Assembly: GCA_947493955.1 (NCBI GenBank)
Contig: CANLSQ010000001.1
Span: forward strand, 62,001 to 126,000
Direction of reading: 5' to 3'
Origin: an uncultured Sphingomonadaceae bacterium
GTDB taxonomy: Bacteria > Pseudomonadota > Alphaproteobacteria > Sphingomonadales > Sphingomonadaceae
Length of the DNA stretch: 64,000 nucleotides
Shown: in pieces, positions 17,905-24,982 of the stretch
Numbering within the stretch: position 1 is the stretch's first letter
How the letters are laid out: every line of letters begins with the position of its first letter
The notes under the pieces: model-generated
Databases searched by the model: none
What the model saw: the letters and a program-made list of their open reading frames with translations, nothing else
What the model was told of the DNA's origin: nothing
Program-made: the position numbers and the translations under genes

Positions 17905-18202
17905 GGACGTTTCCCCTTAAGATGGTGGGCTATACGCTGTATCAGCGGGAAAACTGATTCGGGTTTCGCCTCCCAATTCCGGTCATTTTCACACATCCAG
18001 TCCTGCTCCCATTTTGTCTCTTGCATAGGCTGCGCACGAAAAGTTCGTCAATCGATTCCGTGGCGTCGTCTTGTTTACGTTACGGAATCCGATGGCGGGT
18101 TTGGCTGGAAAAATTTCTGTCGGGAAATGCGAGGCGATCGTTGAACCTTGGGGCTGTCCTATGTTAGTTTGCTCTTAATCAATCAATTAAAGGAACACAA
18201 TC
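17905..18202. promoter_or_regulatory. Divergent promoter region between the two catabolic blocks
   Basis: About 300 bases between the minus-strand MFS gene and the plus-strand acyl-CoA dehydrogenase; promoters for both must lie here. AAAGGAAC gives the ribosome binding site for 18203. No clear operator palindrome or regulator gene was seen. Confidence 0.5.
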
Positions 18203-19396
18203 ATGTCCGATCTTGAAAGCTTCCGCGTAGAGACAGCTGCTTGGCTCGAAGCCAACTGTCCGCCAGAAATGCGCCAGCCCGTTGTCGATGAAAGTGACAT
18301 TTGCTGGGGTGGGAAAAATCCGACCTTCAAACCCGGTCAGAAAGAATGGATGGACAAGATGGCGGCGAAAGGTTGGACCGTTCCTGATTGGCCGAAGGAA
18401 TATGGTGGTGGGGGGCTGTCACGCGCTGAAACCAAAATCTTGCTTCAGGAAATGGGTCGGCTGAAAATTCGTTCACCATTGTCGAGCTTTGGGATCTGGA
18501 TGCTTGGCCCCGCATTGCTGCATTTTGGTACCGAAGAACAGAAGTTGCATTTCCTGCCGCCGATCGCTCGCGGTGAAGTGCGCTGGTGTCAGGGGTATTC
18601 GGAGCCCGGATCCGGCTCAGACTTGGCTTCGCTGCAAACTTCCGCCGAAGACAAAGGCGATCATTACCTGATCAATGGACAGAAGATCTGGACGAGTTAC
18701 GCTGACAAGGCAGACTGGATTTTCTGTCTGACCCGGACTGACAAATCGACCAAGCATAAAGGCATTAGCTTCATGTTGTTCGATATGACGAGCAAGGGCG
18801 TGGAGACGAAACCTATCGTCTTGATCTCTGGCCAGTCGGCATTTTGCGAAACGTTTTTCACAGACGTGGAAGTGCCAAAAACTTATGGTGATGACGTTTC
18901 ATCCGTGGTGGGTGAAGTAAACCGCGGCTGGGATGTAGCGAAATATCTGCTGGGGCATGAGCGCAGTATGATTTCCGGTGACGGCTCCTCCGGGGCAACG
19001 TCGCTCGGCTCTAAATTTGCCGATCAATATGGCCGCGATGAAATGGGTCGGCTGGATGATCCAATACTTCGCGCCCAGATGGCGGAGATGGACATCGATG
19101 TGCTGGCCTTCCGAGCGATGGCAGAACGATTTGGCGACACTTTCAAGGCCAATCTTTGCCATCCAGCACAGCCGAATATGATGAAATATGCCGGTACTGA
19201 GATCAACAAGCGCCGCCACGAATTGATTATGTCTGCTGGCGGCAGTGAGGTGCTGGAATGGGAAAGTGATGCCTCCAATGGCGGGCTCACCGCACGTGGC
19301 TGGCTCAGGACCAAGGCCAACAGCATTGAAGGCGGAACCAGCGAAGTCATGCTGAACGTCGTTTCCAAACAGATATTGCAATTGCCCAACGCCTAA
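18203..19396 (+). CDS. Acyl-CoA dehydrogenase (catalytic subunit of a likely pair)
   Basis: Protein of 397 residues with the family blocks WPKEYGGGGLSRAE, QGYSEPGSGSDLASLQT, ITNGQK-like LINGQKIWTSYAD and the catalytic Glu in IEGGTSEVMLNVV. A second acyl-CoA dehydrogenase gene, lacking this Glu, follows 42 bases downstream. Such pairs form alpha2beta2 enzymes in steroid side-chain and related ring-acid degradation (FadE28/FadE29 type), which makes a heteromer likely here. First gene of the plus-strand block. Confidence 0.93.
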   Translation: MSDLESFRVETAAWLEANCPPEMRQPVVDESDICWGGKNPTFKPGQKEWMDKMAAKGWTVPDWPKEYGGGGLSRAETKILLQEMGRLKIRSPLSSFGIWMLGPALLHFGTEEQKLHFLPPIARGEVRWCQGYSEPGSGSDLASLQTSAEDKGDHYLINGQKIWTSYADKADWIFCLTRTDKSTKHKGISFMLFDMTSKGVETKPIVLISGQSAFCETFFTDVEVPKTYGDDVSSVVGEVNRGWDVAKYLLGHERSMISGDGSSGATSLGSKFADQYGRDEMGRLDDPILRAQMAEMDIDVLAFRAMAERFGDTFKANLCHPAQPNMMKYAGTEINKRRHELIMSAGGSEVLEWESDASNGGLTARGWLRTKANSIEGGTSEVMLNVVSKQILQLPNA

Positions 19397-19438
19397 CCGC
19401 GCAGGCAGTTAAACAACCATATTAGAAGGATGAAAGCG

Positions 19439-20575
19439 ATGCCGCTTTACTTGAATGACGACCAGAAAATGCTGCAGGACAGCGCAGCTGACTTTATGAA
19501 GGGCGAAGGCAATGTTGCTCATTTCCGTGAGTTCCGTGACAAAAACTGCAAGGATGGTTTTTCCCATGCACTTTGGAAACAGTTCGCCGAAATGGGTTTC
19601 ACGGGGATATTGGTTTCTGAAGACGAAGGCGGATTGGGCCTTGGTCACACTGAGGCTGGTGTTGTTCTAGAAGAGATCGGCCGCAATCTTACGCCCTCAC
19701 CCTTTCTTACGACCGCGGTTGCCGGTGTAGAGGCGCTGAATGCTGGCGGTAAGGCACTACGCGACAAATATTTCCCAGGGATATTGTCAGGTGACAGCGT
19801 GTTGGCGCTCGCAATCGACGAAGGTCCGAAACACCGGCCGGATCAGATAGCCATGGCCGCGACCCGTGAAGGCAATGGCTTTAAGCTTGATGGCAAGAAG
19901 CAGTTTGTTGTCCAAGGCGGCTCGGCCGATACGCTTGTCGTGGTAGCGCGGACAAGCGGCAGTGCTGGTGAAGATAAAGGCCTGACCCTTTTCGCTGTTG
20001 ATACCAACGCTAGCGGATTGTCGAGAGACAGCGTTCGCCTGGTAGACAGCGCAATGGCAGCGCATGTCGAATTTGACGGCGTAGTTGTCGACGCTGATGC
20101 GGTTATCGGTGAAGTGGATGAAGGCAGCGCAGTGCTTCAACGGATGCTGAATGCCGGTCGAGCAGGTTCGGCTGCAGAGACGTTGGGTGTTGGCGCAGGC
20201 GCGATGGATATTACCGTTGAGTATATCAAAGGCCGCAAGCAGTTCGATACGATCATTGGAACATTTCAGGCGCTACAACACCGCGCAGCGCATTTATATA
20301 GCGAGATGGAGATCGCCCGCGCCACAGTGTTGAAAGCACAACAGATGCTCGATGAAGGTTCATCGAAAGCTGAGATGATGGTTTCTGTCGCCAAGGCCAA
20401 GGCCAGCAAAGCGACGTCGCTCTCGGTCAAAGAGGGCGTGCAAATGCATGGCGGTGTTGGGATGACCGATGAATATGATATCGGTCTCTATATGAAGCGC
20501 GATCGCGCACTGGCGGAATTTATGGGTGACGCCAATTATCACACCAATCTCGTTGCGGAAATGCACGGTTACTAA
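19439..20575 (+). CDS. Acyl-CoA dehydrogenase-like subunit lacking the catalytic Glu
   Basis: Protein of 378 residues. I start at the ATG at 19439, eight bases after AGAAGG, rather than 19430. It has the family layout (GLGHTEAGVVLEEIGRNL, DGKKQFVVQGGSADTLVVVA, IKGRKQFDTIIGTFQALQHR, QMHGGVGMTDEYDIGLYMKR) but the region of the active-site Glu reads AEFMGDANYHTNLVAEM. This is the pattern of the non-catalytic partner in heteromeric acyl-CoA dehydrogenases. It follows its presumed partner and precedes an SDR gene with a short gap. Confidence 0.9.
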   Translation: MPLYLNDDQKMLQDSAADFMKGEGNVAHFREFRDKNCKDGFSHALWKQFAEMGFTGILVSEDEGGLGLGHTEAGVVLEEIGRNLTPSPFLTTAVAGVEALNAGGKALRDKYFPGILSGDSVLALAIDEGPKHRPDQIAMAATREGNGFKLDGKKQFVVQGGSADTLVVVARTSGSAGEDKGLTLFAVDTNASGLSRDSVRLVDSAMAAHVEFDGVVVDADAVIGEVDEGSAVLQRMLNAGRAGSAAETLGVGAGAMDITVEYIKGRKQFDTIIGTFQALQHRAAHLYSEMEIARATVLKAQQMLDEGSSKAEMMVSVAKAKASKATSLSVKEGVQMHGGVGMTDEYDIGLYMKRDRALAEFMGDANYHTNLVAEMHGY

Positions 20576-20587
20576 AAGGATTTCATG

Positions 20588-21379
20588 ATGGATTTTAACA
20601 AGCTATTCTCGCTTGAAGGCCGGGTTGCGCTGGTAACCGGCGGGCATCGGGGCATTGGCCGGATGATCTCCGAAGGTTTTCTGGCTCAAGGTGCCAAGGT
20701 TTACATTTCCGGGCGCAAGGCCGAAGCATGTGACGCTGCGGCCGCTGAAATGGGCGATAACTGTATATCTGTGCCCGGTGATGTCAGCACGGTCGAGGGT
20801 TGTAAGGCCCTCGCTGCAGAGCTTGCAAAGCACGAAGAGAAGCTCGACATATTGATCAACAATGCCGGCGTTGCCTGGGGCGAGGAATATCTCAGCTTTC
20901 CCGAAGCAGGCTGGGACAAGGTCATGGATACCAATGTCAAAGGGCTGTTTTTCCTCACCCAGGCATTGCATCCGCAATTGAAAGCCGCGGCCAGTTTTGA
21001 TCGCCCGGCCAAGGTCGTGAATATTGCTTCGATCGATGGCTTCAAGGTCAACCCATGGGAGACCTACAGCTATCAGGCATCAAAAGCGGCTGTGGTTCAC
21101 TTGACCCGCAAGATGGCATCCAAGCTGGTTTCCGACGACATCATCATGTCCGGCATCGCACCGGGTGCTTTTGCATCCAACATGAATAAAGCGGCGCGCG
21201 ATCATGAAGGTGCGGTCGAGAAAGGTATCCCGGCAAAACGCATCGGCCGACCTGAGGATATGGCAGCTGCGGCGATATATCTGTCGAGCAGCGCAGGCGA
21301 CTATGTCGTGGGTACGACCCTCATCGTTGACGGGGGCGTCGTCAATGCGGCGAATCCCGGAGCAACCATAGAGCCTTAA
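20588..21379 (+). CDS. SDR family oxidoreductase
   Basis: Short-chain dehydrogenase of 263 residues (264 from the ATG at 20585). AAAAGGA lies seven bases before 20588. Cofactor loop TGGHRGIG, NNAGVAWG, catalytic Ser in NIASIDG and the YQASK motif are present. The substrate loop and the C-terminal IVDGGVVNAA fit the 3-oxoacyl/2-dehydro type. It closes the plus-strand block after the two acyl-CoA dehydrogenases, so a hydroxyacyl-CoA step is a reasonable guess. Confidence 0.92.
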   Translation: MDFNKLFSLEGRVALVTGGHRGIGRMISEGFLAQGAKVYISGRKAEACDAAAAEMGDNCISVPGDVSTVEGCKALAAELAKHEEKLDILINNAGVAWGEEYLSFPEAGWDKVMDTNVKGLFFLTQALHPQLKAAASFDRPAKVVNIASIDGFKVNPWETYSYQASKAAVVHLTRKMASKLVSDDIIMSGIAPGAFASNMNKAARDHEGAVEKGIPAKRIGRPEDMAAAAIYLSSSAGDYVVGTTLIVDGGVVNAANPGATIEP

Positions 21380-21400
21380 ACCTCCGCCTTGACCTGATGG

Positions 21401-21436
21401 CTCCATACTGTATTATTACAACAATACAGTATGGAG
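21401..21436 (+). promoter_or_regulatory. 14-bp perfect inverted repeat covering the lipoprotein ribosome binding site
   Basis: CTCCATACTGTATT (21401-21414) and AATACAGTATGGAG (21423-21436) are perfect inverted copies with an eight-base spacer. GGAG in the right arm is the ribosome binding site of the gene starting at 21444. It could be a protein operator (core TGTATT-N8-AATACA, also found at 36095-36114) or an RNA hairpin hiding the ribosome binding site. Confidence 0.75.
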
Positions 21437-21443
21437 AATCCCG

Positions 21444-21977
21444 ATGACCAACAAATATCTTGTCGCGCTTGCAGCCGTTCCGTTGATCTTGACTGCCTGT
21501 TCTGGCGGCGGCGAGAGTGAGCAGGGCGACGGCTTTGAAATGTCAATCGAAACCGATGGTGAGGGAACCGGTGGATCGGACAAAGTGTCAATCGGTGGAA
21601 AAGACGGCGATAGCAAATTCTCGATCAAGACAGACGGTTTTTCCATGGACGTCGATTTGCCTCGGATATCTCTCGACAGCGATGATTTCGATCTGAACAA
21701 TGTCTCCCTTTACCCGGGTTCGAAAGTGACGGGCCTGAATGTCGAAGACAAGGACGGACAGGGCGGCAAGGTCATTTTAAGTTTCGACGCGCCGACCAAT
21801 ACCGATGATCTCGTATCCTGGTTCGAACAAAAAATGACCGACGAGAATTTCGTTGTGCAAAAGGATGGTAACAAGCTTTCGGGGCAAACCGATGAAGGGG
21901 ATCCGTTTATGCTCGAACTGACCGAAAAGGGCGCAGAGGAAACCAGTGGCAAGCTTGAATTCTCTGAGAGTAAATAA
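21444..21977 (+). CDS. Putative lipoprotein
   Basis: Protein of 177 residues with a lipoprotein signal: hydrophobic stretch then LTAC, lipidation at Cys19, followed by GGGESEQGDG. The mature part is acidic and Gly-rich, with a C-terminal domain (LYPGSKVTGLNVEDKDGQGG, then FDAPTNTDDLVSWFEQKM) that resembles the small fold seen in sphingomonad lipoproteins near envelope-stress genes. I do not recognise a named family with certainty. The inverted repeat at 21401-21436 covers its ribosome binding site, so expression is probably controlled. Confidence 0.82.
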   Translation: MTNKYLVALAAVPLILTACSGGGESEQGDGFEMSIETDGEGTGGSDKVSIGGKDGDSKFSIKTDGFSMDVDLPRISLDSDDFDLNNVSLYPGSKVTGLNVEDKDGQGGKVILSFDAPTNTDDLVSWFEQKMTDENFVVQKDGNKLSGQTDEGDPFMLELTEKGAEETSGKLEFSESK

Positions 21978-22050
21978 CCGGCAGCTGTTGGCCCATCGCG
22001 GTACAACTATTTACAAAATTTGGTGAACCTGTTCAGCTTCCCGGCAAAAT

Positions 22051-22081
22051 GCTATGCTATTGTCGTCTGACATAACATAGC
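22051..22081 (+). promoter_or_regulatory. Imperfect palindrome upstream of the DUF4197 gene
   Basis: GCTATGCTATTGTC (22051-22064) pairs imperfectly with GACATAACATAGC (22069-22081); the outer six bases are exact. It ends directly before AGGAG, the ribosome binding site. Likely an operator or leader hairpin. Confidence 0.5.
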
Positions 22082-22093
22082 AGGAGCGGGAAA

Positions 22094-22780
22094 ATGCGGA
22101 ACACAGCCAAGACATTGAAACTGACGTTGGCAGCGGCCATACTGACGGCCCCATTATCCATAACCCCGCTATTTTCGGCCCCGGCTCATGCACAATCTAC
22201 CGGTGTTAAAAGCCTGCTCGGGGATGCCTCGGATGGGGCGCTCGATAAATTATCTCAGCCCGGTGCCTTTTATGCAGATAAAGCGGTCCGGGTATTATTG
22301 CCTGGTCCATTGAAAAACGCGACCAAGATATTGCGTTTTACCAGCAAGGCGGGCTTGACCAAGGATATTACCAAAAGCCTCAATGATGCGGCGGGCAAGG
22401 CGGCACTCGAAGCCAAGCCGATATTCCGCTCTGCCATAGATAATCTGACGTTGACTGACGGTGTCGGCATCGTGACCGGCGGCGGCACTGGTGGTACTGA
22501 CTATCTACGCAAAACGTCGGGCGAGGAGCTGGCTGTGAAAATCCGGCCGTTGGTTGAAAAGGCTCTGGGTGAGGTTGGTGCCTACAAACAGGTAGAAAGC
22601 CTTGGTTCGCTATCGGCCCTTTCGTCAATTGGTGGCTTGGATCTCTCTCGCGACGGATTAACCGATAGTGTTACCGAGCAAGCGATGGACGGCATCTTCT
22701 CCTATATCGGTGCGGAAGAAACCAAATTTCGCAAAAACCCCTTGAAAAAGGGCAAAAAACTCCTCGATGGTATCTTCTAG
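22094..22780 (+). CDS. DUF4197 domain-containing exported protein
   Basis: Protein of 228 residues with a signal peptide (ends APAHAQ). The central region fits DUF4197: VRVLLPGPLKNATKIL, AAGKAALEAKPIFRSAIDNL, GIVTGGGTGGTDYLRKTSGEEL, LGEVGAYKQV and C-terminal VTEQAMDGIFSYIGAEETKFRKNP. Family members are periplasmic and of unknown function. AGGAG lies seven bases before the ATG. It follows the lipoprotein gene in the same direction but has its own upstream palindrome. Confidence 0.9.
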   Translation: MRNTAKTLKLTLAAAILTAPLSITPLFSAPAHAQSTGVKSLLGDASDGALDKLSQPGAFYADKAVRVLLPGPLKNATKILRFTSKAGLTKDITKSLNDAAGKAALEAKPIFRSAIDNLTLTDGVGIVTGGGTGGTDYLRKTSGEELAVKIRPLVEKALGEVGAYKQVESLGSLSALSSIGGLDLSRDGLTDSVTEQAMDGIFSYIGAEETKFRKNPLKKGKKLLDGIF

Positions 22781-22877
22781 GAGCCGTCATTTGGTTGCAA
22801 AATATGCAACTAATCAATCTCCGTTTTCAATTGAAACTTAACCGTTTGAGGACCATTTCCTGACTATCAGTTAGACA

Positions 22878-22902
22878 GGAAAAGTGATGTTTGATCGGCG
22901 TT
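22878..22902 (+). promoter_or_regulatory. Possible EcfG (general stress) promoter
   Basis: GGAAA (22878-22882), 16 bases, CGTT (22899-22902) resembles the alphaproteobacterial EcfG promoter GGAAC-N16/17-CGTT; the last base of the -35 box deviates. It lies 24 bases before the 24-codon gene. Confidence 0.35.
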
Positions 22903-22926
22903 TTTAACAAAACAGGAGTTTGTCCC

Positions 22927-23001
22927 ATGAAAACGCTTTTCAATATAGTAGCCGCCTTGACCGTTGGCAGCATCATAATGATGACTACCGTTCAGGTTTA
23001 A
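22927..23001 (+). CDS. 24-residue hydrophobic peptide
   Basis: A very short gene: ATG at 22927 with AGGAG eight bases upstream, TAA at 22999-23001. The product begins MKTLFNIVAALTVGSIIMMT and ends TVQV: a Lys start then one membrane-length hydrophobic helix, like a signal peptide or small membrane peptide. It is followed directly by two hairpins with C-rich loops and a terminator. The arrangement of a small gene with downstream anti-Shine-Dalgarno hairpins resembles the CcaF1/CcsR locus of Rhodobacter, although the peptide is different. Confidence 0.55.
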   Translation: MKTLFNIVAALTVGSIIMMTTVQV

Positions 23002-23016
23002 TCGCTACAGTTTTTT

Positions 23017-23121
23017 CAGTCCCGGTTGCCGCCTCTCCTCCCGATAGGCACCGGGATTGTACCGACGGTCCGGCCCTTTCATAATATCCCCCTCCCGAAA
23101 GGCCGGACCAACGGATTTTTT
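23017..23121 (+). ncRNA. Tandem C-loop hairpins and terminator after the 24-codon gene
   Basis: Hairpin A: 23017-23030 with 23047-23059, about 13 bp with one bulge; its loop contains CTCCTCCC (23035-23042). Hairpin B: GGTCCGGCCC (23067-23076) plus TTTC with GAAAGGCCGGACC (23097-23109); its loop contains CCCCCTCCC (23088-23096). TTTTTT (23116-23121) follows, so hairpin B doubles as terminator. The loop motif CTCCTCCC is identical to that after amtB. Candidate small RNAs acting on ribosome binding sites; type and processing are inference. Confidence 0.55.
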
Positions 23122-23737
23122 GCTTCTGGATCGTCATTCAAAACTGAGAAATAGCCAACACAGAAATATCACAGCGCGTCCTTTGTAGGAAAGCGGCTTC
23201 TTTCTGCCCTTGTCCACAATCCGGCAACTGTTTTTCCACAAGAAAGATCGACATCTGTGGATAACTGGACCGGATCCGTTTGGAGCGACTCGCAAACTCG
23301 TGGCATATCCAATTCATCGGACGGAGTTTGAATGGAACCGGCGACCAGTCAGCAATGACCCGCTGGAACGATCTAAAACCTGAAGATAGTCGAAACGAGC
23401 ATATTGTTTTTCGCAAGAAAGATAGAATGATCTTTCGATTGATGATTGGAAAAAACCCGCGAAGCGGAGGCGCAAGCCAAAGCGGAGCAGATGGACAACA
23501 ATCATCGGGTGACTGGACCAATATCGGGTTTGAAACCGAAGCATGAACGCGCAAGCGGAAATGCGGACAACCGACAACCGCTAACGATATTGGCCCGGAA
23601 ACCGGACGCCGGAAAAGCGGACATTGAAATCGCAAGAGGACAATGACCCAGATCAGGCGCAGTGGGAGCCGAAATCCGAACTTGTTCGGAGATCGACTCC
23701 CATTTTTTTGCCAGTTATCATGTTGCGGTCCGGCGGA
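23122..23737. other. 616-bp gene-free region with three DnaA-box-like sites
   Basis: No gene is supported in any frame. Three nonamers close to the DnaA box TTATCCACA lie within 55 bases: TTGTCCACA (23210-23218), TTTTCCACA (23232-23240) and TGTGGATAA (23256-23264, a perfect box on the minus strand). Further on, the sequence is rich in GCGGA/CGGA words. It may be a DnaA-titration or replication-related site, or chance. Confidence 0.4.
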
Positions 23738-24328
23738 TCATTCCGTCGCGCCCATATGGTCTTCAATCATTATTTCGACATCCTCGATCGAAGCGCAGCG
23801 TTTGGCGAAATCGTCACACATGGCAACAAACGCATCTTCATCGATCTGCCGCCGCTGCCAAATAGTAACCTCTGGTCGCTCGATCTGCTCGATTGCTGCC
23901 AGTGCGCTTTGATCCAGACTATAGGTTTTCGCAGCAACAGTGTCGGCCAGCTCAGCATCATAATTCGCTACAATGTCCCAGCGCGGGCCGGCATAATAGA
24001 CCGCCGCGTACATGATCCGCGCCTTTGCCCCGCTGACTTTCGATGTGCGCATGGCTTCGTAAAACATCCGGTGCGTCGCTTTCCATTCGCGAGTTCTGAT
24101 ATCGCAATACCAGTCATGCACGACCGATGCCTTGCGATACCGACCGACAAAGGGACTACCGAGGATCGACCAGGCAAATTTCGGTATCGACGCGCCGTCC
24201 ACCCGCACCATTGCCGGTACGCTCCATACCAGCTGTGCATCATCGACAAAGGCGAACCGGTTGAGCAGGGTCATGATCCGGCCATCCTCATCCCATTCAA
24301 ATCGCGGTCGTCCGGTATAATGCGCCAT
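23738..24328 (-). CDS. DUF1353 domain-containing protein
   Basis: Protein of 196 residues. I start at the ATG at 24328, preceded by AAAGGA; an ATG at 24385 has no ribosome binding site. The blocks VDGASIPKFAWSILGSPF, RYRKASVVHDWYCDIR and ATHRMFYEAM define DUF1353, whose members occur in phages and bacterial chromosomes and carry conserved His/Asp residues of unknown purpose. The C-terminal 60 residues are acidic and poorly recognisable. No neighbouring phage genes were seen. Confidence 0.85.
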   Translation of the reverse strand: MAHYTGRPRFEWDEDGRIMTLLNRFAFVDDAQLVWSVPAMVRVDGASIPKFAWSILGSPFVGRYRKASVVHDWYCDIRTREWKATHRMFYEAMRTSKVSGAKARIMYAAVYYAGPRWDIVANYDAELADTVAAKTYSLDQSALAAIEQIERPEVTIWQRRQIDEDAFVAMCDDFAKRCASIEDVEIMIEDHMGATE

Positions 24329-24581
24329 GACTGTCCTTTCTGCCGCGTTTTCAGAGATCCCGCGGCCTGTATCGCGGTCTATCATAACATATTTGTCCTT
24401 TTCTTTGCCGATCAGTGACCGTCGTCACAAAAGGCTATGGAATCAGCCGCTACCACGATGAAGCGATGCCGCTAATTCACAAAAAATTGTGGGGGGCGGC
24501 GGTGTCGCACCCCTACGGGAGCTCCGGCCTCGTGGTGGTTCTTCCCTTTTGGGAGCGCCCCAGTAAATGGGCATTCCTCTG

Positions 24582-24617
24582 GAAGTCCGATGGTATTGCG
24601 ACCCGGCCATCGGCTTC
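24582..24617 (+). repeat. Structured RNA-like repeat, copy 1
   Basis: GAAG(T)CCGATGG pairs with CCATCGG(C)TTC around a loop containing GCGACCCG. Copy 2 lies 124 bases downstream with the same loop and compensating stem changes. Confidence 0.6.
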
Positions 24618-24705
24618 CTAGGGGAAGTGCCGTAACATCCTGAAATTTTTTTTATTATGATACTCGGCACCTTAAGCTTTGAGCCATAATGCCGTAGATT
24701 TAATC

Positions 24706-24741
24706 GAAGTCCGGTGGTTGGCGACCCGACCGCCGGGCTTC
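24706..24741 (+). repeat. Structured RNA-like repeat, copy 2
   Basis: GAAG(T)CCGGTGG pairs with CCGCCGG(G)CTTC around a loop containing GCGACCCG. Relative to copy 1, one A-T pair becomes G-C and another pair becomes G-T. CTTTTTATTT follows, so this copy may also terminate transcription. Confidence 0.6.
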
Positions 24742-24982
24742 TTTTTATTTCCCTCAAGCGCCGGGCGCGGGTATCCACCCGCTTGGCTTTCCTCGCATAA
24801 GCTCGGGCGCGCGGTCGCGCTTGCCGACCCAATGCGTCGGATCGGCGTGACCTTCTGCGCAACGCCCGAGGGCATTGTCCGAGCGTAGCGATGCAAGGGC
24901 GCCAAAATCAAATGGCGTCCGCCGCGCCTTATGGCGCTCTTCATCGGGTAGAGAATGGTGGAATTTTCGAGCAGTGCCCGCT

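Larger units (their letters stand above)
24329..24982. other. 654-bp gene-free region with structured elements
   Basis: No supported gene. It is G+C-rich in its right half and full of short inverted repeats. The two covarying hairpins at 24582-24617 and 24706-24741 are listed separately. A short CACAA-AAAA-TTGTG stem lies near 24479-24492. A T-rich stretch after the second hairpin could end a plus-strand RNA. Confidence 0.4.

Noticed and set aside
21401-21436. LexA-type box in the lipoprotein palindrome (TACTGT...ACAGTA)
   Set aside because: The half-sites resemble the E. coli SOS box, but the spacing is 14 instead of 8 and this organism's LexA site is GTTC-N7-GTTC.
23138-23635. Minus-strand frame of 165 codons in the DnaA-box region
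   Set aside because: No ribosome binding site, no recognisable motif, Arg/Ser/Pro-rich text typical of a shadow frame.
23624-24418. Plus-strand open frame of 264 codons opposite the DUF1353 gene
   Set aside because: The minus-strand DUF1353 blocks are clear; this frame has low-complexity, motif-free translation.
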